64,000 nucleotides of DNA, taken from the NCBI RefSeq assembly GCF_004770765.1, contig NZ_RQFK01000033.1:124001-188000 (forward strand), in the 5' to 3' direction. This document shows, piece after piece, positions 8,371-17,842 of this stretch. The stretch comes from Leptospira noumeaensis. GTDB taxonomy: Bacteria > Spirochaetota > Leptospiria > Leptospirales > Leptospiraceae. The stretch's first letter is position 1; the number at the start of each line of letters is the position of its first letter. A model generated the notes under the pieces. That model saw only the letters and a list, made by a program, of their open reading frames with translations, was not told where the DNA came from and searched no databases. A program made the translations under genes and the position numbers.

Positions 8371-9594
8371 ATGGTATCTTATCCCAAAGGAAAAATAAAA
8401 GTCCTACTTCTGGAAAACGTCCACAAGGATGCTTACGAACTTTTCCACCGAGACGGTTTTGACGTGACCCTCGTCAAAGATGCGATGGAAGAAGCGGAAC
8501 TCATCGAAAGGATTTCGGATGTACATGTTTTAGGCATTCGTAGCAAAACAAATGTTACAACCAAGGCCTTAGAAAATGCTAAAAAATTAATGACCATTGG
8601 TTGTTTCTGTATTGGAACTAACCAAGTAGAACTTGAGGAAGCAGAAAAACGTGCGATTCCTGTATTCAATGCTCCGTATAGCAATACAAGATCAGTTGCG
8701 GAACTTGTCATCGCTGAGATCATTATGCTTGCGAGAAAAGCTACCGACCAATCGCGTGATGTACATTTAGGCAAATGGAATAAAATTGCAAAAGGTTGTT
8801 TTGAAGTTCGGGGAAAAACACTCGGAATCATCGGTTATGGACATATTGGATCTCAAGTTTCTGTCCTTGCAGAATCTATGGGGATGAAGGTTGTTTTTTA
8901 CGACATCATATCCAAACTTCCTCTTGGAAACGCATCTTCTGTACACAGTTACGAAGAACTGCTACAACAATCTGATTTTATTACCTTCCATGTTCCAGAA
9001 ACAGATGAAACCAAAAATCTATTCCGCAAAGAACATTTGAATCTAGTAAAACCTGGTGCTTATTTGTTAAACCTTTCTCGTGGCAAAGTATTAGAAATTG
9101 ATGCTCTTGTGGAAGGACTAAAATCAGGAAAACTTGCTGGTGCAGGTGTGGACGTTTTTCCTGAGGAACCTAAATCCAATGATGATCCATTTGTTAGTCC
9201 ACTCCAAGGATTACCAAACCTCATCCTAACGCCACATATCGGTGGTTCTACGGAAGAGGCACAAAAAAACATTGGAACAGAAGTTGCTGAAAAACTCCTA
9301 AAATATGTGAACAATGGATCCACTACTTTCTCAGTCAATTTTCCAAATATTGAATTAGGAAACTTAAAATCGGGATACCACCGGATTTTAAACATCCACC
9401 AAAACCAACCAGGGTTTTTAAGAGATATCAACTCGATCATTTCTGATTTAGGTGGAAACATTTTAACACAAAACTTAAGTACCTCATCTAATATTGGTTA
9501 TTTGAGTATGGAAATTGATAAAAACTTGGGTGATGAACTAAAAGATAAAATCAAAGCCCATAAACATTCCATTCGCACGCGAATCCTGTATTAG
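8371..9594 (+). CDS. serA: D-3-phosphoglycerate dehydrogenase
   Basis: SerA catalyses the first committed step of serine biosynthesis, oxidising 3-phosphoglycerate with NAD. The 407 residues match the E. coli-type enzyme (about 410). The NAD-binding core carries GIIGYGHIGSQVS, the catalytic Arg lies in NLSRGKV, the Glu in DVFPEEP and the His in LTPHIGGST. A C-terminal ACT domain (about 330-407, HQNQPGFLRDINS) is where serine feedback inhibition is expected. It is followed after 30 bp by the metallo-beta-lactamase-fold gene, possibly as one transcript. Confidence 0.95.
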   Translation: MVSYPKGKIKVLLLENVHKDAYELFHRDGFDVTLVKDAMEEAELIERISDVHVLGIRSKTNVTTKALENAKKLMTIGCFCIGTNQVELEEAEKRAIPVFNAPYSNTRSVAELVIAEIIMLARKATDQSRDVHLGKWNKIAKGCFEVRGKTLGIIGYGHIGSQVSVLAESMGMKVVFYDIISKLPLGNASSVHSYEELLQQSDFITFHVPETDETKNLFRKEHLNLVKPGAYLLNLSRGKVLEIDALVEGLKSGKLAGAGVDVFPEEPKSNDDPFVSPLQGLPNLILTPHIGGSTEEAQKNIGTEVAEKLLKYVNNGSTTFSVNFPNIELGNLKSGYHRILNIHQNQPGFLRDINSIISDLGGNILTQNLSTSSNIGYLSMEIDKNLGDELKDKIKAHKHSIRTRILY

Positions 9595-9624
9595 AAACTA
9601 GAAACTTGGGAGGGATACATCCAA

Positions 9625-10401
9625 ATGATCGAAATCCTTCCCATTTTTACCAACTCTCCTCTCAGAAACTTTAGTTACCTTGTTTATTCCAATAGAACGG
9701 GTGAAGCCTATTGTATTGATCCCTTTGATGCAAAATCCCTACTCGGTTTTGCGCAAAAGTTAGGAGTCAAAATTAAAGGAATTTTAAATACTCATGAACA
9801 TGGGGATCATACCCAAGGGAATCTTGAATTAAAAGAGGAAACAAAAGCAATCATCTACGGTCATAAAGATGCCAAACATAAAATTCCAGGAATGGATCAA
9901 ATTTTAAAAGAAGGTGATATTGTTTTTTCTGTGGAAGAGGAATCACTTGCTGTTTGGGACACACCTGGGCATACATTCTCTCACCTAAGTTTTGTTCGTA
10001 AAAATCCAAAGACTATTTTAGGAATTTTTTCGGGTGATACTTTATTTAACGTAGGGGTAGGAAATTGTTTTCGCGGTGGAGATCCCAATGTTTTGTACGA
10101 TACAATACGATCACGTTATGAAACCCTTCCTGACTCTTGTTTATTGTATCCCGGACATGATTATTGGGAAAACAATTTGAAGTTTGCAGAACATATAGAT
10201 CCTGAAAACAAGTTTCGCGAAGAATTTCAAACGTCCCTACAACCCTTTCAAGTTTCAGAAATGAGTATAGAAAAGAAACTGAATCCATTTTTCAGAAGGA
10301 ATACAAGTTCTGTCAAAAACAGACTTGCAGAACTAGAGGAGAAAATATCCGATGACAGGTCTATATTTTTAACCTTACGAAAGTTAAGAGACAACTGGTA
10401 A
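9625..10401 (+). CDS. Metallo-beta-lactamase-fold hydrolase, glyoxalase II-like
   Basis: The 258-residue product carries the metal-binding signature THEHGDH early (H-x-E/H-x-D-H), further ligands in DTPGHTFSHL and FSGDTLF, and the late LYPGHDYWENN, an order typical of hydroxyacylglutathione hydrolase (GloB). In that family the enzyme hydrolyses S-lactoylglutathione to lactate and glutathione. Glutathione synthesis genes elsewhere in the window make that role plausible, but closely related thioesterases and persulfide dioxygenases cannot be excluded. The C-terminal ~60 residues lack a clear match. It begins 30 bp after serA, and AGGGA lies a suitable distance before the ATG. Confidence 0.75.
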   Translation: MIEILPIFTNSPLRNFSYLVYSNRTGEAYCIDPFDAKSLLGFAQKLGVKIKGILNTHEHGDHTQGNLELKEETKAIIYGHKDAKHKIPGMDQILKEGDIVFSVEEESLAVWDTPGHTFSHLSFVRKNPKTILGIFSGDTLFNVGVGNCFRGGDPNVLYDTIRSRYETLPDSCLLYPGHDYWENNLKFAEHIDPENKFREEFQTSLQPFQVSEMSIEKKLNPFFRRNTSSVKNRLAELEEKISDDRSIFLTLRKLRDNW

Positions 10402-10408
10402 ATCATTT

Positions 10409-11209
10409 ATGGCGGAAGGAAAATTTTCAAATTCCCAGACTTTTTGGAAGAATACTCTACTCGTAACAACTAGTATCTTGTTCTTATCCTTCGTTAGTTT
10501 CTACTTGTATTCTGATTCAGAAGAAAAATTTACCAAAGAATCAAAACCACAAAAAGAGTTTGATTTTCAAAAAGCCAAACGTGTTTTAAAACGATTTTAT
10601 AAAAAAGTAGGAACCGATTTTTACTGCGGTTGTAAGTTCTCTGAAGATTCGGAAGTCCAAGGAAGACTGAAAATTGACTTTGAATCCTGCGGTCTAAATA
10701 GCCGAAAAGACAACCACCGCCAAACATGGATTGAATGGGAGCATATAGTCCCTGCTCATAGTTTTGGTAGTACCCGTGAATGTTGGATCAAAAAAGATTG
10801 TGAATCCAATGGAAAACTGGTGCGGGGACGTAAATGTTGCCAGGTTACCGATCCTGAGTTTAACAAAATAGAGGCGGACTTACACAATATTGTCCCTGTC
10901 CCAGGTGAAATCAATGCGGATCGGGGAATCTTTTCTTATGGGGAAATCGAAGGAGAAGAAAGGAATTACGGATTATGTGATTTTGAAATCAACTTCAAAG
11001 AACAAACAGCAGAACCAAAACCTAACATTCGTGGAGACATTGCCCGAACTTATTTTTATATGGAGTGGAAGTATGGAATTGCAGTTCCTGAAAATAGAAG
11101 GGAACTCTATGAATCTTGGAACAAATTAGACCCACCCGATACATTTGAAATTAGGAAAAATGAAATCATTGAAAAGATTCAAAAAGTAAAAAACCCATTC
11201 ATTGATTGA
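10409..11209 (+). CDS. Endonuclease I family nuclease, membrane-anchored or exported
   Basis: A 266-residue relative of E. coli EndA and Vibrio Dns, which cleave DNA in the periplasm or outside the cell. Residues ~13-34 are hydrophobic (LLVTTSILFLSFVSFYLY) and form an uncleaved anchor or signal peptide. The signature W-E-H-x-V-P-A-H-S-F-G at about residue 110 supplies the catalytic His, followed by ADLHNIVPVPGEINADRG. Several cysteines (YCGC, CWIKKDC, CC) could form disulfides outside the cytoplasm. It starts 7 bp after the hydrolase stop, and its end overlaps the convergent LysR gene by 11 bp. Confidence 0.9.
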   Translation: MAEGKFSNSQTFWKNTLLVTTSILFLSFVSFYLYSDSEEKFTKESKPQKEFDFQKAKRVLKRFYKKVGTDFYCGCKFSEDSEVQGRLKIDFESCGLNSRKDNHRQTWIEWEHIVPAHSFGSTRECWIKKDCESNGKLVRGRKCCQVTDPEFNKIEADLHNIVPVPGEINADRGIFSYGEIEGEERNYGLCDFEINFKEQTAEPKPNIRGDIARTYFYMEWKYGIAVPENRRELYESWNKLDPPDTFEIRKNEIIEKIQKVKNPFID

Positions 11210-12101
11210 ATCTCAAACTACATTCCGATTCTAAAAAATTACGAAAAACCATCATCCGCCGAGACGGTGTTCTATTGTTCGGATGAACCGCCCAAACATT
11301 ACCAAAATTTTCCAAAGGATATCCACCTAGTATGGGAATGAGTTTCCCGCTTTGCACTGCCTCCTCTATATCCCAAAAAGATCTAATAAGAACTCCTTTT
11401 CCCTTGATCCCCATTTGCACCAAACTTGCCGCATCGTTTGATAAAAAATTTCTTATCCGACTGACATCATTCAAACTAAGATTGGTTCCGGAAAAATGAA
11501 GAACCTTATGTAAATCCAAATACAAAAGATTATGGGTTTCTAAATCTTTTGGTGAAAGGATTGGTTTATGAGCTTTGATATACGAGGGACTAGCTACAAT
11601 AGAGATTCGATTTTTAAATAACTCCGTTCCCAGTAAACCAGAAGGAACTTCCATTCCCACACGAATTCCGATATCGATGGATTCTTCCATAAGATCAAGC
11701 AAACTATCGGTGACGATGAGTTGGATGGTAATTTTAGGATTTTCTTCTTGGAACTTATCTATGATTTCAGATATAAAATTCTGAGACATGGAACTCACAC
11801 AAGTCACCCGAAGTGTTCCCTCTAACTCATCTTTGTTGGTTAGAGAATTTTCTAGTTCTTTCACACTCTCAAGGACAGCGATCACTTTTTGAAATATGAG
11901 GTCTGCCTCCCTTGTGGGAATCACCTTTCTTGTGTTCCTATAAAATAACTGAGTGTTCCAAAGTTTTTCTAACCCTTGGATTCGTTTGGCCACAGCGGCC
12001 TTTGTCACCCCTAAGCGAGCGGCAACTTGGGTGAAACTTCGGTCTTGGACTACAAAAACAAAGGTTTTCAGGTCATCTAGGTCTCGAATATTCGAAATCA
12101 T
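11199..12101 (-). CDS. LysR family transcriptional regulator
   Basis: A 300-residue LTTR. The N-terminal winged helix-turn-helix spans about 5-65 (FVVQDRSFTQVAARLGVTKAAVAKRIQGLE), and the rest is a periplasmic-binding-protein-like effector domain, closest in style to the AaeR/PA-type LTTRs that act on adjacent oxidoreductases. It is divergent from the DoxX/ADH/SDR operon, with a 97-bp intergenic region carrying a good LTTR operator, so it is probably the regulator of that operon and of itself. The effector is unknown. Confidence 0.92.
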   Translation of the reverse strand: MISNIRDLDDLKTFVFVVQDRSFTQVAARLGVTKAAVAKRIQGLEKLWNTQLFYRNTRKVIPTREADLIFQKVIAVLESVKELENSLTNKDELEGTLRVTCVSSMSQNFISEIIDKFQEENPKITIQLIVTDSLLDLMEESIDIGIRVGMEVPSGLLGTELFKNRISIVASPSYIKAHKPILSPKDLETHNLLYLDLHKVLHFSGTNLSLNDVSRIRNFLSNDAASLVQMGIKGKGVLIRSFWDIEEAVQSGKLIPILGGYPLENFGNVWAVHPNNRTPSRRMMVFRNFLESECSLRFNQ

Positions 12102-12107
12102 GACTCA

Positions 12108-12130
12108 ATTGTAAACTAAATATATACAAT
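12108..12130. promoter_or_regulatory. Candidate LysR operator, ATTGTA-N11-TACAAT
   Basis: A perfect 6-bp inverted repeat with an 11-bp spacer, containing the T-N11-A core of LysR-type binding sites. It lies 7 bp upstream of the regulator's start codon and about 70 bp upstream of the divergent DoxX gene, the usual place for autorepression and divergent control. Confidence 0.6.
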
Positions 12131-12198
12131 AAGTCAATCAAATAGATAATTGAATATTTTTAATTTACAGAAATGGGATCTCAGAAAGACCGGGTGCT

Positions 12199-12624
12199 AT
12201 GAATGCAATAGAAACCAACGGAATCACATTAGCCAGTCTAGTGTTACGAATCGCTATCGGAGCCAACCTGTTAGGGCATGGCATTGTTCGTATGGGAAAC
12301 AAATATGAAATATTTCGGGATTGGATCAAAACACTTTTTTCTGATACCCCACTCCCGTCTGTTCTTATTTATACAATGGGATATATCATCCCTCCCATGG
12401 AACTTGTATTAGGTGTTCTTATCATTTTAGGGTGGAATACGAAGTGGAGTTTGGTATTGGCCAGTTTACTCATGTGTTCACTCATTTTTGGAATGTGTTT
12501 GCTTGAAAAATGGGAGATTGTTGGAATCCAAATGATTTATATGGTGTGTTATTTTTTAGCCCTAAGCTCAATAGAAAACCAAATCCTCTCCATTGATTCA
12601 TTTTTAAAAACGAGGAATCTATGA
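12199..12624 (+). CDS. DoxX family membrane protein
   Basis: The 141-residue product has four hydrophobic segments: around ASLVLRIAIGANLLGHGI, a second before MELVLGVLIILGW, a third at VLASLLMCSLIFGMCLL and a fourth near the C-terminus. GANLLGHGIVRMG is the DoxX signature near the start. The family consists of small inner-membrane subunits linked to quinone or thiol redox reactions, but the biochemical role is usually unknown. The next gene starts within its stop codon region (overlap 12621-12624), so it leads a three-gene operon under the divergent LysR. Confidence 0.8.
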   Translation: MNAIETNGITLASLVLRIAIGANLLGHGIVRMGNKYEIFRDWIKTLFSDTPLPSVLIYTMGYIIPPMELVLGVLIILGWNTKWSLVLASLLMCSLIFGMCLLEKWEIVGIQMIYMVCYFLALSSIENQILSIDSFLKTRNL

Positions 12625-13631
12625 GAACAATTGCCGCAGTATATGATCATAAAGAAAATAAACCAGTATTACGTTCTTTAGAAAAAGAGAAAGAACCTCT
12701 GGGAGAGTTTGATGTCCGAGTCCAAGTGATGGCGATCTCAGTCAATCCGGTTGATTATAAAATTAGGAATTCGATCTCATTAGAAAATCCTGGTCCTAGA
12801 ATTTTAGGATGGGATGCAGCAGGTGTTGTTACAGAACTTGGTGCAAAAGTATCCACTTTGAAACTAGGAGACGAAGTTTTCTATGCGGGAGACATCAAAC
12901 GACCAGGCAGTAATGCAGAATTTCAAGTAGTGGACGAGTGGATCGTTGGGAAAAAACCAAAAAACTTAAATTTTAAAGAGGCGGCATCCCTTCCATTAAC
13001 AACGATTACAGCCTACGAATCCATTTTTGATAAATTAAAGTTAGACCCTTTCACAAAAAAGAATATTCTCATTGTTGCCGGCGGTGGTGGAGTGGGAAGT
13101 ATCGCCATCCAAATCTTAAAGCAAAAAACAAAGGCCAATGTCATCGCCACAGCCTCCCGAGATGAATCGATCACTTGGGTCAAATCACTCGGTGCGGATC
13201 TAGTCGTGAATCCAAACAAAGATTACATGGAACAAATCCAAACTTTGGGATTAAACGGTGTCCATGAAGTCCTCCTCTTTAGTGATCCGAAAGACCATTT
13301 TGAAAATTTGGCCAAGGTGCTCCTTCCCTTTGGAAATATTTGTTCCATTGTGGAATCCGGCTCTCCCCTCAATATGAATCTTCTCAAGTCCAAAAGTAAT
13401 GGGTATTTGAATGAGTTTATGTTTACTAGGTCTATGTTCCAAACAGAAGACCGTATCAGACAAAAACAATTGTTAGAAGAAATTGCAGGACTTGTGGAAA
13501 AAGGAAAAATCATTCCTACCAACCAAGTGGATTTGGGTGAGATGACAGAAGAGAGTCTAAACAAAGCACACGAACTTTTACAAACAGGAAAAACAATCGG
13601 TAAAATTGTACTCGGAGGAATGAGAAAATGA
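12621..13631 (+). CDS. Zinc-binding alcohol dehydrogenase family protein (quinone oxidoreductase type)
   Basis: A medium-chain dehydrogenase/reductase of 336 residues, closely matching the TIGR02817-type family. Shared features are the GWDAAGVV segment, AGDIKRPGSNAEF, the NADPH-binding VAGGGGVGSIAIQIL around residue 150, and EFMFTRSMFQT near the C-terminus. The zinc-ligand cysteines of classical alcohol dehydrogenases are absent, as in quinone oxidoreductases. It probably reduces quinones or enones with NADPH. It overlaps DoxX by 4 bp and the SDR by 4 bp (ATGA). Confidence 0.9.
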   Translation: MRTIAAVYDHKENKPVLRSLEKEKEPLGEFDVRVQVMAISVNPVDYKIRNSISLENPGPRILGWDAAGVVTELGAKVSTLKLGDEVFYAGDIKRPGSNAEFQVVDEWIVGKKPKNLNFKEAASLPLTTITAYESIFDKLKLDPFTKKNILIVAGGGGVGSIAIQILKQKTKANVIATASRDESITWVKSLGADLVVNPNKDYMEQIQTLGLNGVHEVLLFSDPKDHFENLAKVLLPFGNICSIVESGSPLNMNLLKSKSNGYLNEFMFTRSMFQTEDRIRQKQLLEEIAGLVEKGKIIPTNQVDLGEMTEESLNKAHELLQTGKTIGKIVLGGMRK

Positions 13632-14419
13632 ATACAGGTTTAAAAGATAAAAAAGTATTAGTGACAGGATCCACAAAAGGAATTGGATTCCAAACCGCCC
13701 TTGGTTTTGCAAAGGAAGGAGCAGAAGTTTTTATCCATGGTCGGTCGGACAAAGCGGTGGAAGCGGCTATATCCGAAATCAAATCCATCTTAGCAGATGC
13801 AAAATTAGGCGGAGTGTCCGCCGATTTGGCAACGGAAGAAGGAATCCAAAAACTAACCAAACAAATTCCGGATCTTGATGTCCTAGTCAACAATGCAGGA
13901 TACTTCGAACCAAAACCTTTTTTTGAAATTTCGAGAGAGGATTGGAAAAAAATGTATGAAACCAATGTCTTAAGTGGCGCAGAACTCACACAAAATTATT
14001 TGCAAGGAATGTTAAAAAGAAACTCCGGTCGGATTATTTTTGTTTCGAGTGAATCGGCCCTCAACATTCCAGTAGAGATGGTGCATTACGGGATGAGTAA
14101 AACGGCTCAACTTTCCATTGCACGTGGGAGTGCCGAAGTTTGTAAGGGAACAAATGTTACAGTCAATTCTGTTTTGCCTGGTCCCACACTTTCCGAAGGG
14201 GTAGAAGAATTCATCGATGCCCTAGCCAAAGAAAAGGGAAAATCGAAGGATGAGATGGCAAGGGATTTCATCCGGGAAAATAGACCTTCTTCTCTTGCGG
14301 GAAGATTTGCCAAACCGGAAGAGATCGCAAACGTAATTGTTTTTTTGGCCAGTGACCTTGCTTCCATGATTAATGGAGCCTCTGTCAGAGCTGATGGTGG
14401 GGTTTATAAATCGATTTAA
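13628..14419 (+). CDS. Short-chain dehydrogenase/reductase
   Basis: A classical SDR of 263 residues: the cofactor motif TGSTKGIG (TGxxxGxG) near residue 14, NNAG at about 90, Ser in FVSSESA, and the catalytic pair Y-x-x-x-K in HYGMSKTAQ. The Arg in IHGRSD after beta-2 suggests NADP preference. The C-terminal INGASVRADGGVY is the usual family ending. The substrate is unknown; with the adjacent reductase and DoxX it probably detoxifies carbonyl or quinone compounds. It is the last gene of the LysR-linked operon. Confidence 0.92.
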   Translation: MNTGLKDKKVLVTGSTKGIGFQTALGFAKEGAEVFIHGRSDKAVEAAISEIKSILADAKLGGVSADLATEEGIQKLTKQIPDLDVLVNNAGYFEPKPFFEISREDWKKMYETNVLSGAELTQNYLQGMLKRNSGRIIFVSSESALNIPVEMVHYGMSKTAQLSIARGSAEVCKGTNVTVNSVLPGPTLSEGVEEFIDALAKEKGKSKDEMARDFIRENRPSSLAGRFAKPEEIANVIVFLASDLASMINGASVRADGGVYKSI

Positions 14420-14511
14420 AATGGAAGGGAGGCGGCAGTTCTTTCTAAATTTGGGAAAAGAGATTTTGCTTCATTTACAGAAAACTGCCAAATTTCGATG
14501 CTGGAACCAGT

Positions 14512-15894
14512 ATGAAAGAATATGACATCATTGTCATTGGTGCGGGCGCGGGAACCAAACTGGTCACCCCACCCTCCAAAATTGGCAAACGAGTGGCTGT
14601 GTTTGAAAAAGAAACCCCCGGCGGGACTTGCCTCAACCGAGGTTGTATCCCATCGAAAATGGTGATTTACCCTTCGGAACTCATTCGTCTCTCAGAGGGA
14701 ACGGAAAAGTTTCCTGTATTTTTCAAAGAAAAACCCGTAGCCGATGTGACTCAAATATTCCAGCGAGTGAACGAAACAGTAAAACAAGATTCTGATTCCA
14801 TTCCGATCGCCTACGACAAAAATCCAAATATAGATTATTATCCCAAACAAGTTCGGTTTATAGACAATCGGATTCTATCCGATGGCAAAGAAACTTATAC
14901 CGCCAAACATATATTCATTGTTACAGGGACTAGACCCAATATCCCAGAAATTCCCGGATTAAAGGAAACTCCCTTTTGGACATCGAGAGAAGCTCTATCA
15001 CCGGACAAGTTTCCGAAATCACTGATTATCATCGGTGCTGGATTTATCTCTTTGGAACTCGGAGCTGCCTATCAGGCTTACGGTTGCCAAGTGACAGGAC
15101 TTACAAGAACAGACGTTTTGCGATCAGCCGATGGAGAGATCAAAAACGAATTAAACAAACATTTACCCTTCCCGATTGAATCTCATTACCAAATTGAAAA
15201 AATAGAACACAAAGATGGATTGTTTACCGTAACAGGAAAAACGGCAGACGGAAAATCTACAATTCATTCCGCCGAACGTCTGCTAGTAGCAACAGGAATC
15301 CGACCAAACACCGATGACTTAGGATTAGAACATACAAAGATCCAAACTAACTCGAGTGGCTATATCCAAGTGAGTGATACCTTAGAAACCACAGAACCTG
15401 GAATTTATGCCTTTGGTGATGTGATCGGTCGTTATTTTTTCAGGCATAGTGCCAACTTTGAAGGGGAGTATCTCTTTGACCATTTGTATGGAACAAAAAC
15501 CAATCTTCCGATCCATTACCCACCGATGCCAGAAGCTGTCTTCACTCACCCGCAAATTGCCAGTGTGGGTTTTACAGAAGAAGAACTCATCCAAAAACAA
15601 ATTCCTTATTACAAGGGAGTAAACCCTTATTCCTCCAGTGCAACCGGAATGGCTAGAATGTCCGATTCTGGTTTTGTGAAAGTTCTTGTTTCCAAGGAGA
15701 CAGAACAAGTGATAGGTGCCCATATCATCGGGGACGAAGCAGCAAACCTCATCCACCAAATCCTTCTTGGTATGTATCTAAAGGCAAAGTTGGATGATTA
15801 TTTAGGAATGATCTACATCCATCCCGCCATTTCTGAAATTACAAGAAATGCATTCCGTAAAGTAAAAGAAGAAAAACTAAAAGGGACAAAATGA
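14512..15894 (+). CDS. Dihydrolipoamide dehydrogenase-like flavoprotein disulfide reductase
   Basis: A 460-residue class I pyridine nucleotide-disulfide oxidoreductase. FAD binds at GAGAGTK near the start, the redox-active cysteines are C40 and C45 in GGTCLNRGCIPSK, the NAD(P) motif is IGAGFISLELG, the second FAD contact is IYAFGDVIG, and the acid-base His and Glu are in HPAISE near the end. All catalytic elements of lipoamide dehydrogenase are present. No 2-oxoacid dehydrogenase genes are adjacent, so it may be a free-standing Lpd or a mycothione/mercuric reductase-like relative. Its stop overlaps the trhO start. Confidence 0.85.
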   Translation: MKEYDIIVIGAGAGTKLVTPPSKIGKRVAVFEKETPGGTCLNRGCIPSKMVIYPSELIRLSEGTEKFPVFFKEKPVADVTQIFQRVNETVKQDSDSIPIAYDKNPNIDYYPKQVRFIDNRILSDGKETYTAKHIFIVTGTRPNIPEIPGLKETPFWTSREALSPDKFPKSLIIIGAGFISLELGAAYQAYGCQVTGLTRTDVLRSADGEIKNELNKHLPFPIESHYQIEKIEHKDGLFTVTGKTADGKSTIHSAERLLVATGIRPNTDDLGLEHTKIQTNSSGYIQVSDTLETTEPGIYAFGDVIGRYFFRHSANFEGEYLFDHLYGTKTNLPIHYPPMPEAVFTHPQIASVGFTEEELIQKQIPYYKGVNPYSSSATGMARMSDSGFVKVLVSKETEQVIGAHIIGDEAANLIHQILLGMYLKAKLDDYLGMIYIHPAISEITRNAFRKVKEEKLKGTK

Positions 15895-16922
15895 AAAAGT
15901 TTTTATTCAATCGTTACGATAAAGAAACCTTAAAAAAACGTGTGGAAAGTGACACAAGGGAACGCCGAGTCATTTCCTTCTACCGATATGTAAAGATCGA
16001 AGACCCTCTTCAATTTCGAGATCAACTTTATGATGCCTTCGAGGATTTAGGAATTTTGGGAAGAATTTATTTAGCAAAAGAAGGAATCAATGCCCAATTT
16101 TCGATTCCCACTGAAAACTATGATTTACTTCGCACCGCAGTGGATTCCATTCCCGAACTAAACCAAATTTATTTTAACGATGCAGTGGAAGATAAAAAAG
16201 AAAGTTTCATCAAACTCGCCATTAAGGTTCGCAAAAAAATAGTGGCCGATGGTTTGGATGATTCCCAGTTTGATCCTTCTGATGTGGGAACCCACCTAAC
16301 ACCATTAGAATTTCATGATGCGTTACAAGAACCTGGGGTCATCGTTGTAGACCTTCGAAACAATTATGAATCAGAAGTGGGACATTTTGAAAATGCCATC
16401 CTTCCAGATGTGGGAACCTTTAGAGAAGAACTACCACTTGTAGAAGATCTTTTAAAAGAGGATAAGGACAAAAAAATCCTACTCTACTGCACAGGTGGAA
16501 TTCGCTGCGAAAAAGCAAGTGCCTATTTAAAGTATAAAGGTTATTCTAAGGTGCACCAATTACAAGGTGGGATCATCAATTATGCCAAGGCTGTTCAAGA
16601 TGCGGGAGTCCCTTCCAAATTCAAAGGTAAAAATTTTGTTTTTGATGACAGGTTAGGAGAAAGGGTAACGGATGATATCCTTACCGTTTGTTATGTTTGT
16701 GGGAAACCGAGTGACCGCCATACCAACTGTGCAAACCTCGGTTGCCATGTCCTTCTTGTCCAGTGTGAGGATTGTTCCAAAGAACTTCTAGGTTGTTGCT
16801 CTGAAGAATGTAAAAATATAATTTTGCTTCCCGAAGAAACACAAAAAAACCTAAGAAAAGAAAACATCAAAAACAAAAAGTACCCAACACACCACCTAAC
16901 AAGAAAACTAGTAGGAAAATAA
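15891..16922 (+). CDS. trhO: tRNA uridine-34 hydroxylase, rhodanese family
   Basis: TrhO (YceA family) forms 5-hydroxyuridine at position 34 of certain tRNAs using oxygen. The 343 residues show the N-terminal YceA domain (ISFYRYVKIEDP, GIYLAKEGINAQ-like segment), a rhodanese domain with the catalytic loop CTGGIRCEKAS at Cys200, and a C-terminal cysteine-rich region (CYVCGK, CANLGC, CEDCSKELLGCCSEEC) probably binding metal. It is translationally coupled to the flavoprotein gene before it (ATGA) and directly abuts the ABC transporter gene after it. Confidence 0.92.
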   Translation: MKKFLFNRYDKETLKKRVESDTRERRVISFYRYVKIEDPLQFRDQLYDAFEDLGILGRIYLAKEGINAQFSIPTENYDLLRTAVDSIPELNQIYFNDAVEDKKESFIKLAIKVRKKIVADGLDDSQFDPSDVGTHLTPLEFHDALQEPGVIVVDLRNNYESEVGHFENAILPDVGTFREELPLVEDLLKEDKDKKILLYCTGGIRCEKASAYLKYKGYSKVHQLQGGIINYAKAVQDAGVPSKFKGKNFVFDDRLGERVTDDILTVCYVCGKPSDRHTNCANLGCHVLLVQCEDCSKELLGCCSEECKNIILLPEETQKNLRKENIKNKKYPTHHLTRKLVGK

Positions 16923-17840
16923 ATGCAAAAATATGCAATCGAACTCGAAGGTTTAGAAAAAACATACGGGAGTGGAGTGAAGGCCCTTCGTTCCATCGAC
17001 TTAAAAGTGGAAGCTGGAGATTTTTTTGCCTTACTTGGGCCAAACGGTGCAGGAAAATCTACGACCATAGGAATTTTGAGCTCTCTTATCAATAAAACAG
17101 GAGGGAAAGTCAAAATCTTCGGAACTGATATTGACACTCAACCTGACCTTGCCAAAAGCTTTCTTGGGATTGTTCCCCAAGAATTTAATTTTGGAATTTT
17201 TGAGGCAGTGGAACAGATTCTCATCAACCAAGCTGGTTTTTACGGTATCCCTTACAAAGAAGCCAAAGAAAAAGTAGAATACTATTTAGAAAAACTTTCA
17301 CTTATCGACAAACGAAAGTCAGCCGCCGGCCAACTCAGCGGAGGCATGAAACGAAGGCTTATGATTGCACGTGCCCTTGTCCACGATCCAAAACTATTAA
17401 TTTTAGATGAACCCACAGCAGGTGTAGACATAGAAATCCGTAGATCCATGTGGGATTTTTTAAAGGAACTGAACCAAGCAGGTAAAACCATCATCCTTAC
17501 AACCCATTACCTGGAAGAAGCGGAATCTCTTTGTAAAAACATCGCAATCATTGACAAAGGGGAAATTGTCGAAAATACATCGATGAAAAAACTCCTCCAC
17601 CGTTTGGACAAAGAAACCTTTATCATCGATTTGAAAAAATCCATCAAATCCAAACCCATGTCAAAAAAATTCAGCTGGGAATGGTTAGACGATCATAGTT
17701 TAGAAGTGCAATTGGATAAAAAAGAATCGGTAAACCAGCTATTTACGGAACTGACAAAACTAAACTTAGAAGTTTTGAGTCTTAGAAACAAATCCAACCG
17801 ACTAGAAGAACTATTCTTATCATTAACAGGAAAAAACTAA
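16923..17840 (+). CDS. yadG: ABC transporter ATPase, YadG type
   Basis: The 305 residues closely follow E. coli YadG: Walker A GPNGAGKST, the stretch LGIVPQEFNF, the signature LSGGMKRRLMIARAL, Walker B LLILDEPTAGVD, and TTHYLEEAE. The C-terminal ~90 residues form the extra domain of this subfamily (LRNKSNRLEELFLSLTG). It pairs with the permease gene 2 bp downstream to form an ABC-2 exporter in the inner membrane. The exported compound of YadGH is unknown. Confidence 0.92.
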   Translation: MQKYAIELEGLEKTYGSGVKALRSIDLKVEAGDFFALLGPNGAGKSTTIGILSSLINKTGGKVKIFGTDIDTQPDLAKSFLGIVPQEFNFGIFEAVEQILINQAGFYGIPYKEAKEKVEYYLEKLSLIDKRKSAAGQLSGGMKRRLMIARALVHDPKLLILDEPTAGVDIEIRRSMWDFLKELNQAGKTIILTTHYLEEAESLCKNIAIIDKGEIVENTSMKKLLHRLDKETFIIDLKKSIKSKPMSKKFSWEWLDDHSLEVQLDKKESVNQLFTELTKLNLEVLSLRNKSNRLEELFLSLTGKN

Positions 17841-17842
17841 TT

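Noticed and set aside
14430..14500. GGCAGTT ... AACTGCC pair upstream of the flavoprotein gene
   Set aside because: The loop would be about 45 bases with no second stem; too weak to call a terminator or riboswitch.
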